Part shown: positions 1-6,542 of the stretch, piece after piece
Layout of the letters: each line of letters starts with the position of its first letter
How positions within the stretch are numbered: position 1 is the stretch's first letter
Assembly (NCBI GenBank): GCA_966210935.1
Contig: CBIHLX010000005.1
Location: forward strand, 1 to 32,614
Direction of reading: 5' to 3'
Length of the DNA stretch: 32,614 nucleotides
Origin: CBIHLX01 sp966210935
GTDB lineage: Bacteria; Patescibacteriota; Saccharimonadia; Saccharimonadales; Saccharimonadaceae
Made by a program: the position numbers and the translations under genes
Notes under the pieces: generated by a model
What the model was told of the DNA's origin: nothing
The model's input: the letters and a program-made list of their open reading frames with translations, nothing else
Database searches by the model: none

Positions 1-144
1 ATGTCAAGCAGGGCTATTGTCGCAATGGTTATGTTATGTTATAAATATCGTATGAACAGATTTGCTTCATACCACATTAAGATGAATCTCGTCAGCGCTA
101 CAGCAGGCGTGATTAATCGTGGTATGGCTTATCTTCTCTCGTAA
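1..144 (+). CDS. Possible gene 3' end or tiny leaderless ORF
   Basis: One frame stays open from the first base of the window to a TAA at 142-144 (47 codons). The upstream part is missing, so this may be the C-terminus of a gene cut by the window edge. Alternatively, translation could begin at the in-frame ATG at 52, six bases after a TATAAA box at 40-45, giving a 30-residue peptide. The product resembles no family I know. The region also folds into a long hairpin, so it may be an RNA or leader rather than coding. Weak call. Confidence 0.25.
   Translation: MSSRAIVAMVMLCYKYRMNRFASYHIKMNLVSATAGVINRGMAYLLS
17..45 (+). promoter_or_regulatory. Putative sigma-70 type promoter
   Basis: TTGTCG at 17-22 and TATAAA at 40-45 are separated by 17 bases, which predicts a start near 51-53. 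The transcript would run through the hairpin at 68-126 and reach the terminator at 168-191. It could be a short RNA, a tiny mRNA, or the leader of the acetyltransferase gene. Confidence 0.4.
68..126 (+). promoter_or_regulatory. Long hairpin in putative leader RNA
   Basis: CATACCACATTAA (68-80) pairs with 113-126 (TTAAT, one bulged C, then GTGGTATG), a 13-bp stem with one bulge and a 32-base loop. A second GTGGTA at 156-161 could pair with the same TACCAC, and CATACC recurs at 192-197, beyond the terminator. Such alternative pairings are typical of attenuators and riboswitches, but I do not recognise a known class. Confidence 0.35.
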
Positions 145-167
145 ATACATCATTTGTGGTACTAGAT

Positions 168-191
168 AAGCCTCCCGGTCGGAGGTTTTTT
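168..191 (+). terminator. Rho-independent terminator or attenuator
   Basis: AAGCCTCC (168-175) pairs with GGAGGTTT (181-188; one G-T pair) around the loop CGGTC, and a T run continues to 191. It either ends the upstream transcript or, if the promoter at 17-45 drives the acetyltransferase, acts as an attenuator 65 bases before its start. Confidence 0.7.
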
Positions 192-255
192 CATACCAAT
201 GGCTAGGGGGCTCATCCGGTCTCAGAAAGAGACCGAGAAAAGAAAGGAGAGATCC

Positions 256-924
256 GTGGCATTCGGACCCATCATGAAGGTAAAAGTTGGTGAGCTTGAT
301 ATTGAGCTTGCTCCACCAACGAAGGAATCAATGGAGGAATTCGTTAAGCCGGGGTTGCAGCAGGCGAGCATTACGCGATATCTGTCGCGCCAGGCTGCTC
401 CGGTTCTGGAAGATGAACTGGAATGGTTTGATAAAGTACGTGCTGATAAAACACGTCTTAACTGGGGTATCTGGGTGGTCAAGGGTGATGAGCGGATATT
501 GATCGGTGACACAGCACTGATGGATATTCAGCGCAAGCACATTCACCAGGCTACTAGCGGCTCTCTGATTTTCAATACTCAGTATTGGAGAAAAGGGATC
601 GCTAGCTCAATCCACAAGGCTCGCACGTGGTATGCTTTTCAGCACATGGGTCTCCACCGTATTATGTCGGCGGTGATTCAGGGAAATGAAGGTAGCCGTA
701 AGGCGCTTGAAAAGTCTGGTTACCGATTGGTCTACGTCGAGCGCAACGAGCAGTTTGTTGACGGCGAGCTGCGCCATATGGATAACCTTGCCGTGTTGAA
801 TCCACTGCCTGTATTTTGGGATCAGTGGTGGCACGGGGATGAGCCTGACGACGAAGCCATTGAAGCTCGTGTTGTGACCGAAGAGATCATGGCATGGGCC
901 AAGGATAATGTGGAGCTCCTTTAA
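256..924 (+). CDS. GNAT family N-acetyltransferase (RimJ/RimL type)
   Basis: Predicted GCN5-related acetyltransferase of the RimJ/RimL group, which moves acetyl from acetyl-CoA to a protein N-terminus or a small amine; the substrate cannot be read from the sequence. The C-terminal half has the family pattern: YWRKGIASSIH (acetyl-CoA pyrophosphate-loop region), then GLHRIMSAVIQGNEGSRKALEKSGY, given here as the segment from GLHRI to KSGY. The frame is open from an ATG at 199, but I prefer the GTG at 256 (222 residues): AAAGGAGAG lies a few bases before it, and the region 199-255 is basic, unlike a GNAT N-terminus, and contains a hairpin (GGTCTC-AGAAA-GAGACC, 219-235). The ATG at 274 is a second alternative. 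It is monocistronic, between two terminators. Family is confident; specific role unknown. Confidence 0.85.
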   Translation: MAFGPIMKVKVGELDIELAPPTKESMEEFVKPGLQQASITRYLSRQAAPVLEDELEWFDKVRADKTRLNWGIWVVKGDERILIGDTALMDIQRKHIHQATSGSLIFNTQYWRKGIASSIHKARTWYAFQHMGLHRIMSAVIQGNEGSRKALEKSGYRLVYVERNEQFVDGELRHMDNLAVLNPLPVFWDQWWHGDEPDDEAIEARVVTEEIMAWAKDNVELL

Positions 925-931
925 TTTCACA

Positions 932-966
932 CCCCGTCAGATCACAATGGTTTGACGGGGCTTTCC
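932..966 (+). terminator. Rho-independent terminator
   Basis: CCCCGTCA (932-939) and TGACGGGG (953-960) form a perfect 8-bp stem with a 13-base loop, followed by the pyrimidine-rich CTTTCCT. It ends the acetyltransferase transcript. Confidence 0.75.
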
Positions 967-978
967 TATGTAAGCAGC

Positions 979-1007
979 TTGTGCTTACTCTGTTAACAGG
1001 GTACAGT
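979..1007 (+). promoter_or_regulatory. Promoter of the FAD oxidase gene
   Basis: TTGTGC (979-984) and TACAGT (1002-1007) with 17-base spacing. The -10 ends eight bases before the ATG at 1016, and there is no Shine-Dalgarno sequence, so the mRNA probably starts at or within a base or two of the ATG. Confidence 0.55.
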
Positions 1008-1015
1008 AATCCTAT

Positions 1016-2662
1016 ATGGATATCAAAACAGAACTTGAAAAGATTTTTAAAGGCGATCTCGATACGACTGATGAGACGCGCGACTTTTACTCACACGACG
1101 CTAGCTTGTTTGAACTGAAGCCACAGGTTGTCGGTTTCCCGAAAGATGCGGATGATATTAAGTCGGTCGTTCGTTTCGTCAACGAGCATAAGGCGGAGCA
1201 CCCTGACTTAAGTATTACACCGCGCTCGCGTGGTACTGATATGTCTGGTGGTGCGATCGGTGAATCGATCCTCCTTGATATTAGTAAGTATATGAATAAC
1301 CTTCGCGAGGTTACCCCGACCTTTGCTCATGTGCAGCCAGGTATGCTTTTTCGCGAATTTGATGTCAAAACCATCGAGCAGGGCAGTATTCTCCCAAGTT
1401 ACCCAGCTAGTCGCGATCTCGCTAGCGTCGGAGGTATGGTTAATAACAACTCTGGTGGTGAAAAATCATTAGAATTCGGCAAGACCGACAACTTTGTTAC
1501 TGAGTTAAGCGTGGTGCTGAGCGATGGCAACGAGTACGTCGTTAAGCCTCTTAATCGTGATGAGTTGAACGCCAAGATGAGCCAAGATGATTTTGAGGGT
1601 AACTTGTATCGCCAGACATATGAATTACTTGATCGGCATTATGATGAAATCAAGGCGGCGGCACCAAAGGTGAGCAAGGACTCGACTGGCTATCACTTAT
1701 GGAATGTCTGGAATCGTGAAACGGGCATCTTTGACCTCACAAAGTTGTTTGTAGGTGCACAAGGAACACTCGGTATCGTGACTGATATCAAGGTAAGCTT
1801 AGTGCCAAAACCAGCTCACTCTGGAACTCTTGTCTGCTACATGCGCAACATCGACCAACTTGGCGAAGTTGTACCGGCTGTACTTGCTCATAAGCCGGCG
1901 ACGTTTGAAAGTTTCGACGACAATACGCTCTGGCTTAGCTTTAAGTTTTTCCCGGCATTTTTGAAGCGTCTCGGATTTGCGACGTGGCTAAAGATGGCAT
2001 TGCAGCTGATTCCTGACGGCCTCGCACTCCTTAAGGGTGTGCCCCAATTGATTCTGCTGATTGAGTTTACCGGCAGTAGCGTCGAAGAAGTGAGTCACAA
2101 GATTCATGTAGCGAAGAAGGATTTGTCGCGGTTTGATTTTACTTATATGGAAGAGGATGAGACCGAAGCGAAGTCGCGCAAGTTCTGGCTGATGCGCCGT
2201 GAAAGCTTTAGCCTGCTACGCAGCAAGGTAAAGGACAAACACACCGCGCCGTTTATCGATGACTTTGTTGTGCCACCTGCTCGATTGACAGAATTCTTGC
2301 CACAACTCCGCACGATTATCAAAAAGTATAAGCTACTGGCAACTGTAGCTGGGCATATGGGTGACGGTAACTTCCATGTGATTCCCCTTATGAAAATCGA
2401 AGATCCAAATGAGCGAGCAAAGCTTGAGCCTGCTATGAAAGAAGTAAATAACTTGGTGATTAAGTACGGCGGCTCTGTTTCGGGTGAGCATAACGACGGC
2501 ATGATTCGTGGTCCGTGGCTTGAGCAAATGTATAGCCCATCGGTCCTTGGGTATATGCGAGAAATTAAGACTCTTTATGATCCGCTAACAATCTTTAATC
2601 CAAAAAAGAAAACTGACGCCACGTGGGATTATAGCTTCGCTCATATTCGACGAAATTTCTAG
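1016..2662 (+). CDS. FAD-linked oxidase (D-lactate dehydrogenase / GlcD type)
   Basis: Predicted flavoprotein of the vanillyl-alcohol-oxidase superfamily, most like D-lactate dehydrogenase or the glycolate oxidase GlcD subunit; it would oxidise a 2-hydroxy acid to the 2-oxo acid. The FAD-binding PCMH domain covers about residues 35-265, with PRSRGTDMSG near 69-78 and ASVGGMVNNNSGG near 138-150 marking the FAD pyrophosphate and isoalloxazine pockets, and FVGAQGTLGIVTDI near 245-258. The C-terminal FAD-oxidase domain has GHMGDGNFHVIPL (near 445) and SGEHNDGMIRGPWLE (near 489), the conserved His and Glu-His catalytic region. At 548 residues it has the GlcD-like core without a C-terminal Fe-S domain. 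No signal peptide or membrane segment is seen. It is alone in its transcript; the neighbouring operon converges and overlaps it by four bases. The electron acceptor is unknown. Confidence 0.85.
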   Translation: MDIKTELEKIFKGDLDTTDETRDFYSHDASLFELKPQVVGFPKDADDIKSVVRFVNEHKAEHPDLSITPRSRGTDMSGGAIGESILLDISKYMNNLREVTPTFAHVQPGMLFREFDVKTIEQGSILPSYPASRDLASVGGMVNNNSGGEKSLEFGKTDNFVTELSVVLSDGNEYVVKPLNRDELNAKMSQDDFEGNLYRQTYELLDRHYDEIKAAAPKVSKDSTGYHLWNVWNRETGIFDLTKLFVGAQGTLGIVTDIKVSLVPKPAHSGTLVCYMRNIDQLGEVVPAVLAHKPATFESFDDNTLWLSFKFFPAFLKRLGFATWLKMALQLIPDGLALLKGVPQLILLIEFTGSSVEEVSHKIHVAKKDLSRFDFTYMEEDETEAKSRKFWLMRRESFSLLRSKVKDKHTAPFIDDFVVPPARLTEFLPQLRTIIKKYKLLATVAGHMGDGNFHVIPLMKIEDPNERAKLEPAMKEVNNLVIKYGGSVSGEHNDGMIRGPWLEQMYSPSVLGYMREIKTLYDPLTIFNPKKKTDATWDYSFAHIRRNF

Positions 2663-3789
2663 GGCAGCAAGGGTTTTTTGAGATTAGCTACTAACTGAGG
2701 AGTAGTCTTTCGGAGGTGCTGTATTGCCAGCGCAATGAGAGCTAGGGTGCAGAAGAGACTATAGAGTAGGAGCGGTGGTAAGTATGCAGGGAGTAGGGCG
2801 GTTAGATAAAGTTTTTGCCGCCGCCGTAAGTCGACAGCCGTCCAGATGCTAAATAATACATACAATCCTGCGGCACCAATTCCAGTAAAAAGCAGGAGTG
2901 GTTGCCGTGCGGTGATTGCGAGCGAAAGTGTGTAGGCAGTAAAAATAGGTAGAGTCAGGAGTAGTCCTCCTACGCAAAGTGCAAAGAAGTGTCGATAGCC
3001 AGCAAGAAGCGGATGGTCGGCACGTGACTGCCATAGGACTGTGTAGTTATGGGCAAAGGAGCGATAGACAGCTTCCGTGAGCGTGCGGATACTGTTGATT
3101 GCGGGCGTAAAGATAGTGACGTTGTCGGCAAAATATGTTCGGAGCAACGGGTCTTTTTGTAGCGGTCCAGCCAGTACTGACCTACGGTAGAAGGTGGGGG
3201 GTGAGAGTGGACTGGTTGGTGCCGATGGTAGCAGTGTATTGGCTGTTTTTCTCCACAGCCGAGCAATCCCCGCAATGTATCGCTGTAAAAGTCCGACACT
3301 GCTGTAGCGGGTTGTTGTGGCGACGCTTGGGCGAAGAACGGCTATATTTGGCTGACTATCAAAATGCCACAAGGCACGATCAATCGCACTACGTTGCAGC
3401 TGATGACAACTAGCTAGTGCTAGGATGATTGCGCCATGCCCATAGCGACGGTAGGCATTCGCAAATGTTGGTGTGCCGCTAAAAATATTTATTGCATATT
3501 CGTCCTGAAACTGAGTAATAGTTTTTTGGAGCTTGGCGCGTTCGGCTCGCGTGCACATGAGTATGATTTCGAGCTTTTGATACGAATTTTGACGAACATT
3601 TTCGAGGAAATTTTGTGTCGCGGCTACATCTCCATCAACGGTGAATAAGATGGTTACGAGAGGTGATGCTTGAGACTTATGACGCCGAATTCGGTTAACG
3701 GCGCGAATGTCGTCAATGCCCGCTCCTATGCCAAGGGTCAGGGTGACGACGGCTATAAAAACGAAACTTATGAGCAAAAATAATGTCAT
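2659..3789 (-). CDS. Membrane protein with degenerate GT2-like domain
   Basis: Not a recognised named family. One N-terminal membrane segment (about residues 3-23) is followed by a soluble domain beginning near 42 (PLVTILFTVDGDVAATQNFLENVR) whose pattern recalls the start of family 2 glycosyltransferases, and then about three hydrophobic segments (270-355). No clear DxD or QxxRW motif is visible, so activity is doubtful. It is the last gene of a three-gene minus-strand operon: its ATG overlaps the sortase stop as TAATG, with AAGGAAG upstream, implying translational coupling. Context suggests a role in the envelope, perhaps in making or exporting a surface polymer. Its stop overlaps the convergent oxidase stop through the palindrome CTAG. 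Glycosyltransferase is a guess from fold pattern only. Confidence 0.6.
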   Translation of the reverse strand: MTLFLLISFVFIAVVTLTLGIGAGIDDIRAVNRIRRHKSQASPLVTILFTVDGDVAATQNFLENVRQNSYQKLEIILMCTRAERAKLQKTITQFQDEYAINIFSGTPTFANAYRRYGHGAIILALASCHQLQRSAIDRALWHFDSQPNIAVLRPSVATTTRYSSVGLLQRYIAGIARLWRKTANTLLPSAPTSPLSPPTFYRRSVLAGPLQKDPLLRTYFADNVTIFTPAINSIRTLTEAVYRSFAHNYTVLWQSRADHPLLAGYRHFFALCVGGLLLTLPIFTAYTLSLAITARQPLLLFTGIGAAGLYVLFSIWTAVDLRRRQKLYLTALLPAYLPPLLLYSLFCTLALIALAIQHLRKTTPQLVANLKKPLLP

Positions 3790-4406
3790 TATGAAACCAC
3801 TTCCTTAAAACTAAAAGTAAACATTGTACGCCACTCACTAGCGGCGCCGGTGCAGGTTTGAACAGTTAGAATGGGCGGGCCACTATAGTTAAAAATACCT
3901 GTGTCGCTAGGTGTAAAATTGTGTGATGATTGAAAAGAATAGGTAAAAATATGGCCGTTGTCAGTATATACCTGCGCTAACGAGCTATCGGTGAGAGGCG
4001 CCTTTGCAAGTGGCTCAAGCACCTGGGGGGTGCCGTGGCCATAAATAAACGTATTACCCGATTGGTTATTTGCTGGCATGGTCATCATGGCGTATTGCAA
4101 GCGGGTGTCGCTAAGTGTCCATGTATCAAGCGTTGCGTCATAGTAGCCCTCGTCAATAGGAAGATCAATGCCCGCATCTGCCACGACAAGACGGACTGGC
4201 TTACCGTAGATAACTGCAGCTGTCGATGCTGTTGGTGCGGTTGCTGTGGGATGCGACTGTGTGATAGTTGGGGTGGTGATACTAACTGGCTGGGGTGCAT
4301 AGGCGAGGACCCCGATGTACCCCAGCAAGCTGACCGCTCCGATATAGAGCACTCCCGTTGTAAGGAAGAAGCGTAGTCGTTGAGACCATGATATCGGAGC
4401 GGTCAT
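3789..4406 (-). CDS. Sortase (transpeptidase)
   Basis: Membrane-anchored cysteine transpeptidase that cleaves a C-terminal sorting motif and attaches surface proteins to an envelope nucleophile. One N-terminal transmembrane segment (about 12-36) precedes a Thr/Pro-rich linker (40-65) and the sortase beta-barrel domain (67-205). The catalytic triad is visible: His124 in IYGHGT, Cys185 in LTVQTCTG, and Arg193 in SEWRTMF. Length (205) is normal. The subclass is unclear, though the short domain resembles class D/E/F enzymes. It sits nine bases after the gene of a repeat protein with an LPDTS motif, a membrane segment and a basic tail, which is the obvious substrate candidate. The Shine-Dalgarno-like GAGGT lies inside the end of the upstream gene, consistent with coupling. 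Confidence 0.88.
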   Translation of the reverse strand: MTAPISWSQRLRFFLTTGVLYIGAVSLLGYIGVLAYAPQPVSITTPTITQSHPTATAPTASTAAVIYGKPVRLVVADAGIDLPIDEGYYDATLDTWTLSDTRLQYAMMTMPANNQSGNTFIYGHGTPQVLEPLAKAPLTDSSLAQVYTDNGHIFTYSFQSSHNFTPSDTGIFNYSGPPILTVQTCTGAASEWRTMFTFSFKEVVS

Positions 4407-4415
4407 GTTGGTGAC

Positions 4416-4997
4416 TTACCTCAATGCAAAGCGGCGATATGCTGCTATGCTGAGTTGTGAGGCAATAAGTAGTCCAGTTAGGCTCGAACCAGCGATCAGT
4501 GCGCCGTCGAGAATTGGGTTGCTGCTAGTGTCTGGTAGTGTCGTAATTTCGACAGGCGCTTGGGTTGGAGCAACTGCACCGCCACCGCCACTTGGCTGCT
4601 GAGAGCTCGGTGTGACTGCACCCATGCCTGGCTTTGGATTTTCTGGGGTAATTACCGCGGGCTGTTCGCCACAGCTGGCGCCAATTTCAACGATTGTACC
4701 GTTCTCATTTGTGGCGTTGCCGCTGATAGCGCTACCGCCGGTTGTGTTGCCGTCATTTGTTGCGTCGCCCGAACCGGCTGACTGTGAGTTATCGGTGACG
4801 ACGTAAATATTATTTTTACAGGTGACTTTAATGTCACGCGCGCTAACGCATTCAATCTTGTTGACTGAGTCAGGTCCTGTGTGAGTAATGATGGCATCGC
4901 CCGAGCAATCCCCGGGTCCTTCTTGCGCATTTGCTACGCCACCCATGAATGCTAATGTTGCTACAATTGCTACGAAACCTCGCAAGTATCGTTTCAT
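4416..4997 (-). CDS. Secreted repeat protein with LPxTG-like sorting signal
   Basis: Not a named family. A signal peptide (about 1-24, cleavage near ANA-QE) leads to a domain with one copy of the repeat shared with the proteins at 5813 and 6543: HTGPDSVNKI near 39-48, NNIYVV near 62, SGSGDA then NTTGGSAISGNA near 75-95. Four cysteines (31, 50, 60, 109) flank it and could form two disulfides. A Pro/Gly/Ser linker (115-150) precedes LPDTS (154-158), a hydrophobic segment (about 163-185) and a basic tail (YRRFALR): a sortase-type sorting signal with S in place of the usual G. First gene of the operon with the sortase; GAGGAGG at 5007-5013 is the ribosome binding site. Probably the anchor or tip subunit of a surface structure, but that is inference. 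Confidence 0.78.
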   Translation of the reverse strand: MKRYLRGFVAIVATLAFMGGVANAQEGPGDCSGDAIITHTGPDSVNKIECVSARDIKVTCKNNIYVVTDNSQSAGSGDATNDGNTTGGSAISGNATNENGTIVEIGASCGEQPAVITPENPKPGMGAVTPSSQQPSGGGGAVAPTQAPVEITTLPDTSSNPILDGALIAGSSLTGLLIASQLSIAAYRRFALR

Positions 4998-5032
4998 ATA
5001 TTGGTACCTCCTCGTTACACTGGTATATTTTC

Positions 5033-5062
5033 GTTATACAATACGCCGGTTATAGTCGACAA
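5033..5062 (-). promoter_or_regulatory. Promoter of the sortase operon
   Basis: On the minus strand, TTGTCG (5062-5057) and TATAAC (5038-5033) are 18 bases apart. The start would be near 5026, leaving a leader of about 28 bases that contains the GAGGAGG ribosome binding site. It points away from the plus-strand gene at 5202. Confidence 0.45.
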
Positions 5063-5116
5063 TAGCAAAGCAAACTCTCAGCTTATCTTATGAGAAGGGT
5101 TAAACGAAATGGATTT

Positions 5117-5136
5117 TATGTGAGATACCTCACATA
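5117..5136. promoter_or_regulatory. CRP-like operator palindrome
   Basis: TATGTGA-GATACC-TCACATA is a perfect palindrome with 7-bp arms around a 6-base centre. It contains TGTGA-N6-TCACA, the exact core of the E. coli CRP site. It lies in the 204-bp divergent region between the sortase operon and the gene at 5202, and a Crp/Fnr-type regulator with the matching R-E recognition residues is encoded 3.4 kb away (8547-9185). Confidence 0.7.
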
Positions 5137-5201
5137 CCGGGTTTTACCTAAAGGCCTATGCTAAAGATATCTTTGTGATCATTTAGGGGAGGAGCGACAC
5201 T

Positions 5202-5711
5202 ATGGAGCATGGTACACAATCATCGCAACACTACCTGAAGGTAGGCGGCAGTCACTTGTTACAGAAGCCTTCGCGCATGTATCGCATTGCGGTACCATTG
5301 ACCGCTACGATTAGCGCTCTCCTACTCGGGTGGTGGTATGTACTTTCTGCTACAAAGCCATCAGACACTTCTCAATCCGCTCAAAATAAGGCTACTTCGC
5401 AGCAAAGTGAAACAGAGGCCGCAACAGTGATTGAGCAGGAGTCTTCCGCCGCCGACACAACGCTGGAGCTTAACCAGTCAACTAGCGCGCAAGGCCCGGT
5501 GGAGACCGAGCTCAAAATTAACTCAGAGCCGGTTGCTATTCCCGAAAGCGGATCAATTCACCGAGTCATTCAAAACGACGGCAGCACAACCACGCTCGAT
5601 GTCTCGGTTGATTCACAGACAAATGGCTCGAGCCAAAATAATACATCAATGAACGTAGAAGTTAACTCACGCAGCCAGGTTGAAACAAGTATTGGAGACG
5701 AAGGGCCATAG
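5202..5711 (+). CDS. Membrane-anchored Ser/Thr-rich surface-locus protein
   Basis: Unrecognised 169-residue protein. A short cytoplasmic N-terminus (1-27) is followed by one transmembrane segment (about 28-50) and an extracytoplasmic part rich in Ser, Thr, Gln, Asn and Glu (51-169), with no cysteine. The last 60 residues alternate polar and beta-branched residues (for example TTTLDVSVDSQ, SMNVEVNSRSQ), compatible with beta strands and reminiscent of its neighbours, although the NTTGG motif is absent. The ATG at 5202 has GGGGAGGAG upstream. It is the first gene after the divergent region with the CRP-like palindrome, and a terminator overlaps its stop codon, so it is a single-gene transcript. 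It may be an assembly factor for the neighbouring repeat proteins; this is inferred only from position. Confidence 0.65.
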   Translation: MEHGTQSSQHYLKVGGSHLLQKPSRMYRIAVPLTATISALLLGWWYVLSATKPSDTSQSAQNKATSQQSETEAATVIEQESSAADTTLELNQSTSAQGPVETELKINSEPVAIPESGSIHRVIQNDGSTTTLDVSVDSQTNGSSQNNTSMNVEVNSRSQVETSIGDEGP

Positions 5712-5723
5712 GCCCTCTTTTAT
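5702..5723 (+). terminator. Terminator overlapping the stop codon
   Basis: AGGGCC (5702-5707), loop ATA, GGCCCT (5711-5716), then CTTTTAT. The TAG stop of the gene at 5202 (5709-5711) lies in the loop and stem. The three-base loop is tight, but the stem is GC-rich and followed by T residues. Confidence 0.6.
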
Positions 5724-5736
5724 ATTTGTGGTCACT

Positions 5737-5780
5737 CGACCTTGGGAGCGACACCTTCCCGAGGTCGGGCGAACACCCGA
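5737..5780 (+). promoter_or_regulatory. Structured 5' leader of the repeat-protein gene
   Basis: CGACCTTGGGAG (5737-5748) pairs with 5755-5767 as a roughly 12-bp stem with two G-T pairs. A second hairpin, TCGGG (5765-5769) with CCCGA (5776-5780), shares three bases with the first stem, so the two partly compete. Both lie between the terminator at 5723 and the strong ribosome binding site (AAAGGAGG) of the gene at 5813. They may stabilise the mRNA or regulate translation. Confidence 0.4.
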
Positions 5781-5812
5781 GAAGTACTAATTTATAAACA
5801 AAGGAGGACAAT

Positions 5813-6409
5813 ATGAAAGTTCAAAAAACATTAGGCGCAGCAGTACTCTCGCTCGGCCTCTTGGTCGGTTTGAGTGGTTATGCCGGTGCCAGCAGCCGCA
5901 CAATCAGTCATACCGGTCCTGATTCTTACAACAAGATCAAGACCGAGATTAAGAACAAAGTACGTGTTAATAACGACAATGTTCTTAAGCTTGATAACGA
6001 CAACTGGCAGAGGGCTTACACTGGTGACGCATCAGTGAATCACAATACAACTGGCGGCACAGCCATTTCGGGTGACGCTAGGAACACTAATTCACTAGAT
6101 GTCTCAGCGACAGTCGATAACACTGGTTCAGCCGACGCATGGGCTGGTGCTGTTGGTGCGGGAAATTACGGCTCAGGTAGTGCAACAATCAACCACACTG
6201 GTCCTGATTCATACAACGCCGTGACGTACAAGGAGAGCACTAAGGTGAATGTCACTAACGATAACTATATCGATATTGACAACAACAACCACCAGACTGC
6301 AACCTCTGGCGACGCAGAGGTACACGGTAATACAACCGGTGGTGATGCTGTCTCTGGTGACGCTGTGAATACGAACAGTACATCAGTTACACTGAACGTT
6401 CGTAACTAA
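5813..6409 (+). CDS. Secreted two-repeat protein, candidate fibre subunit
   Basis: Unrecognised 198-residue secreted protein. After a signal peptide (about 1-26, GYAGA-SS) it is almost entirely two repeats offset by 95 residues. Each has HTGPDSYN (33, 128), an Asn/Asp-rich strand region (NNDNVLKLDNDN; NDNYIDIDNNN), a T/SGDA, NTTGG (78-82, 173-177) and an SGDA.NTNS ending. It has no cysteine, no membrane anchor and no sorting signal. High Asn, Gly, Thr and Gln content with regular spacing resembles beta-solenoid or curlin-like amyloid subunits, but this is inference, not a family match. AAAGGAGG is seven bases before the ATG, the strongest ribosome binding site here, and strong leader and trailer hairpins suggest abundant expression. 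It may be the major subunit polymerised or displayed by the neighbouring anchored proteins. Confidence 0.75.
   Translation: MKVQKTLGAAVLSLGLLVGLSGYAGASSRTISHTGPDSYNKIKTEIKNKVRVNNDNVLKLDNDNWQRAYTGDASVNHNTTGGTAISGDARNTNSLDVSATVDNTGSADAWAGAVGAGNYGSGSATINHTGPDSYNAVTYKESTKVNVTNDNYIDIDNNNHQTATSGDAEVHGNTTGGDAVSGDAVNTNSTSVTLNVRN
5909..6385 (+). repeat. Two HTGPDS-NTTGG protein repeats
   Basis: Codons for residues 33-95 and 128-190 of the protein encode the same module. Identical landmarks (HTGPDSYN, NTTGG, A[IV]SGDA) recur with a 95-residue offset. The DNA copies are clearly diverged at silent sites, so this is an old protein repeat rather than a recent tandem duplication. Confidence 0.8.
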
Positions 6410-6428
6410 TTGGTGATTGCCAAGTAGC

Positions 6429-6486
6429 CGTGCATCATACGAGAGTGCACGTACTCGGCGAGGGGGTCACTTTCGACTCCCTCGCC
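6429..6486 (+). terminator. Double hairpin after the repeat-protein gene
   Basis: A first hairpin pairs CGTGCA (6429-6434) with TGCACG (6446-6451). A second pairs GGCGAGGGGGTC (6457-6468) with GACTCCCTCGCC (6475-6486), 12 bp with one G-T pair and a six-base loop. The T-rich run follows only at 6498-6503, so this may be an mRNA-protecting 3' structure as well as, or instead of, an intrinsic terminator. Confidence 0.5.
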
Positions 6487-6542
6487 ACCTAGAACTTATT
6501 TTTCGGTAGCATATGATGATGTGACTCAGAGAGGAGTGTACT

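Noticed and set aside
4035..4376. 113-codon plus-strand frame opposite the sortase gene
   Set aside because: It lies antisense to a sortase with all three catalytic residues. The Cys/Trp-rich translation is typical of a reverse-frame shadow, and no ribosome binding site is present.
5909..6385. Repeated unit considered as a CRISPR-like or satellite DNA array
   Set aside because: The repetition is at protein level with diverged codons; no short identical DNA repeats with spacers occur anywhere in the window.
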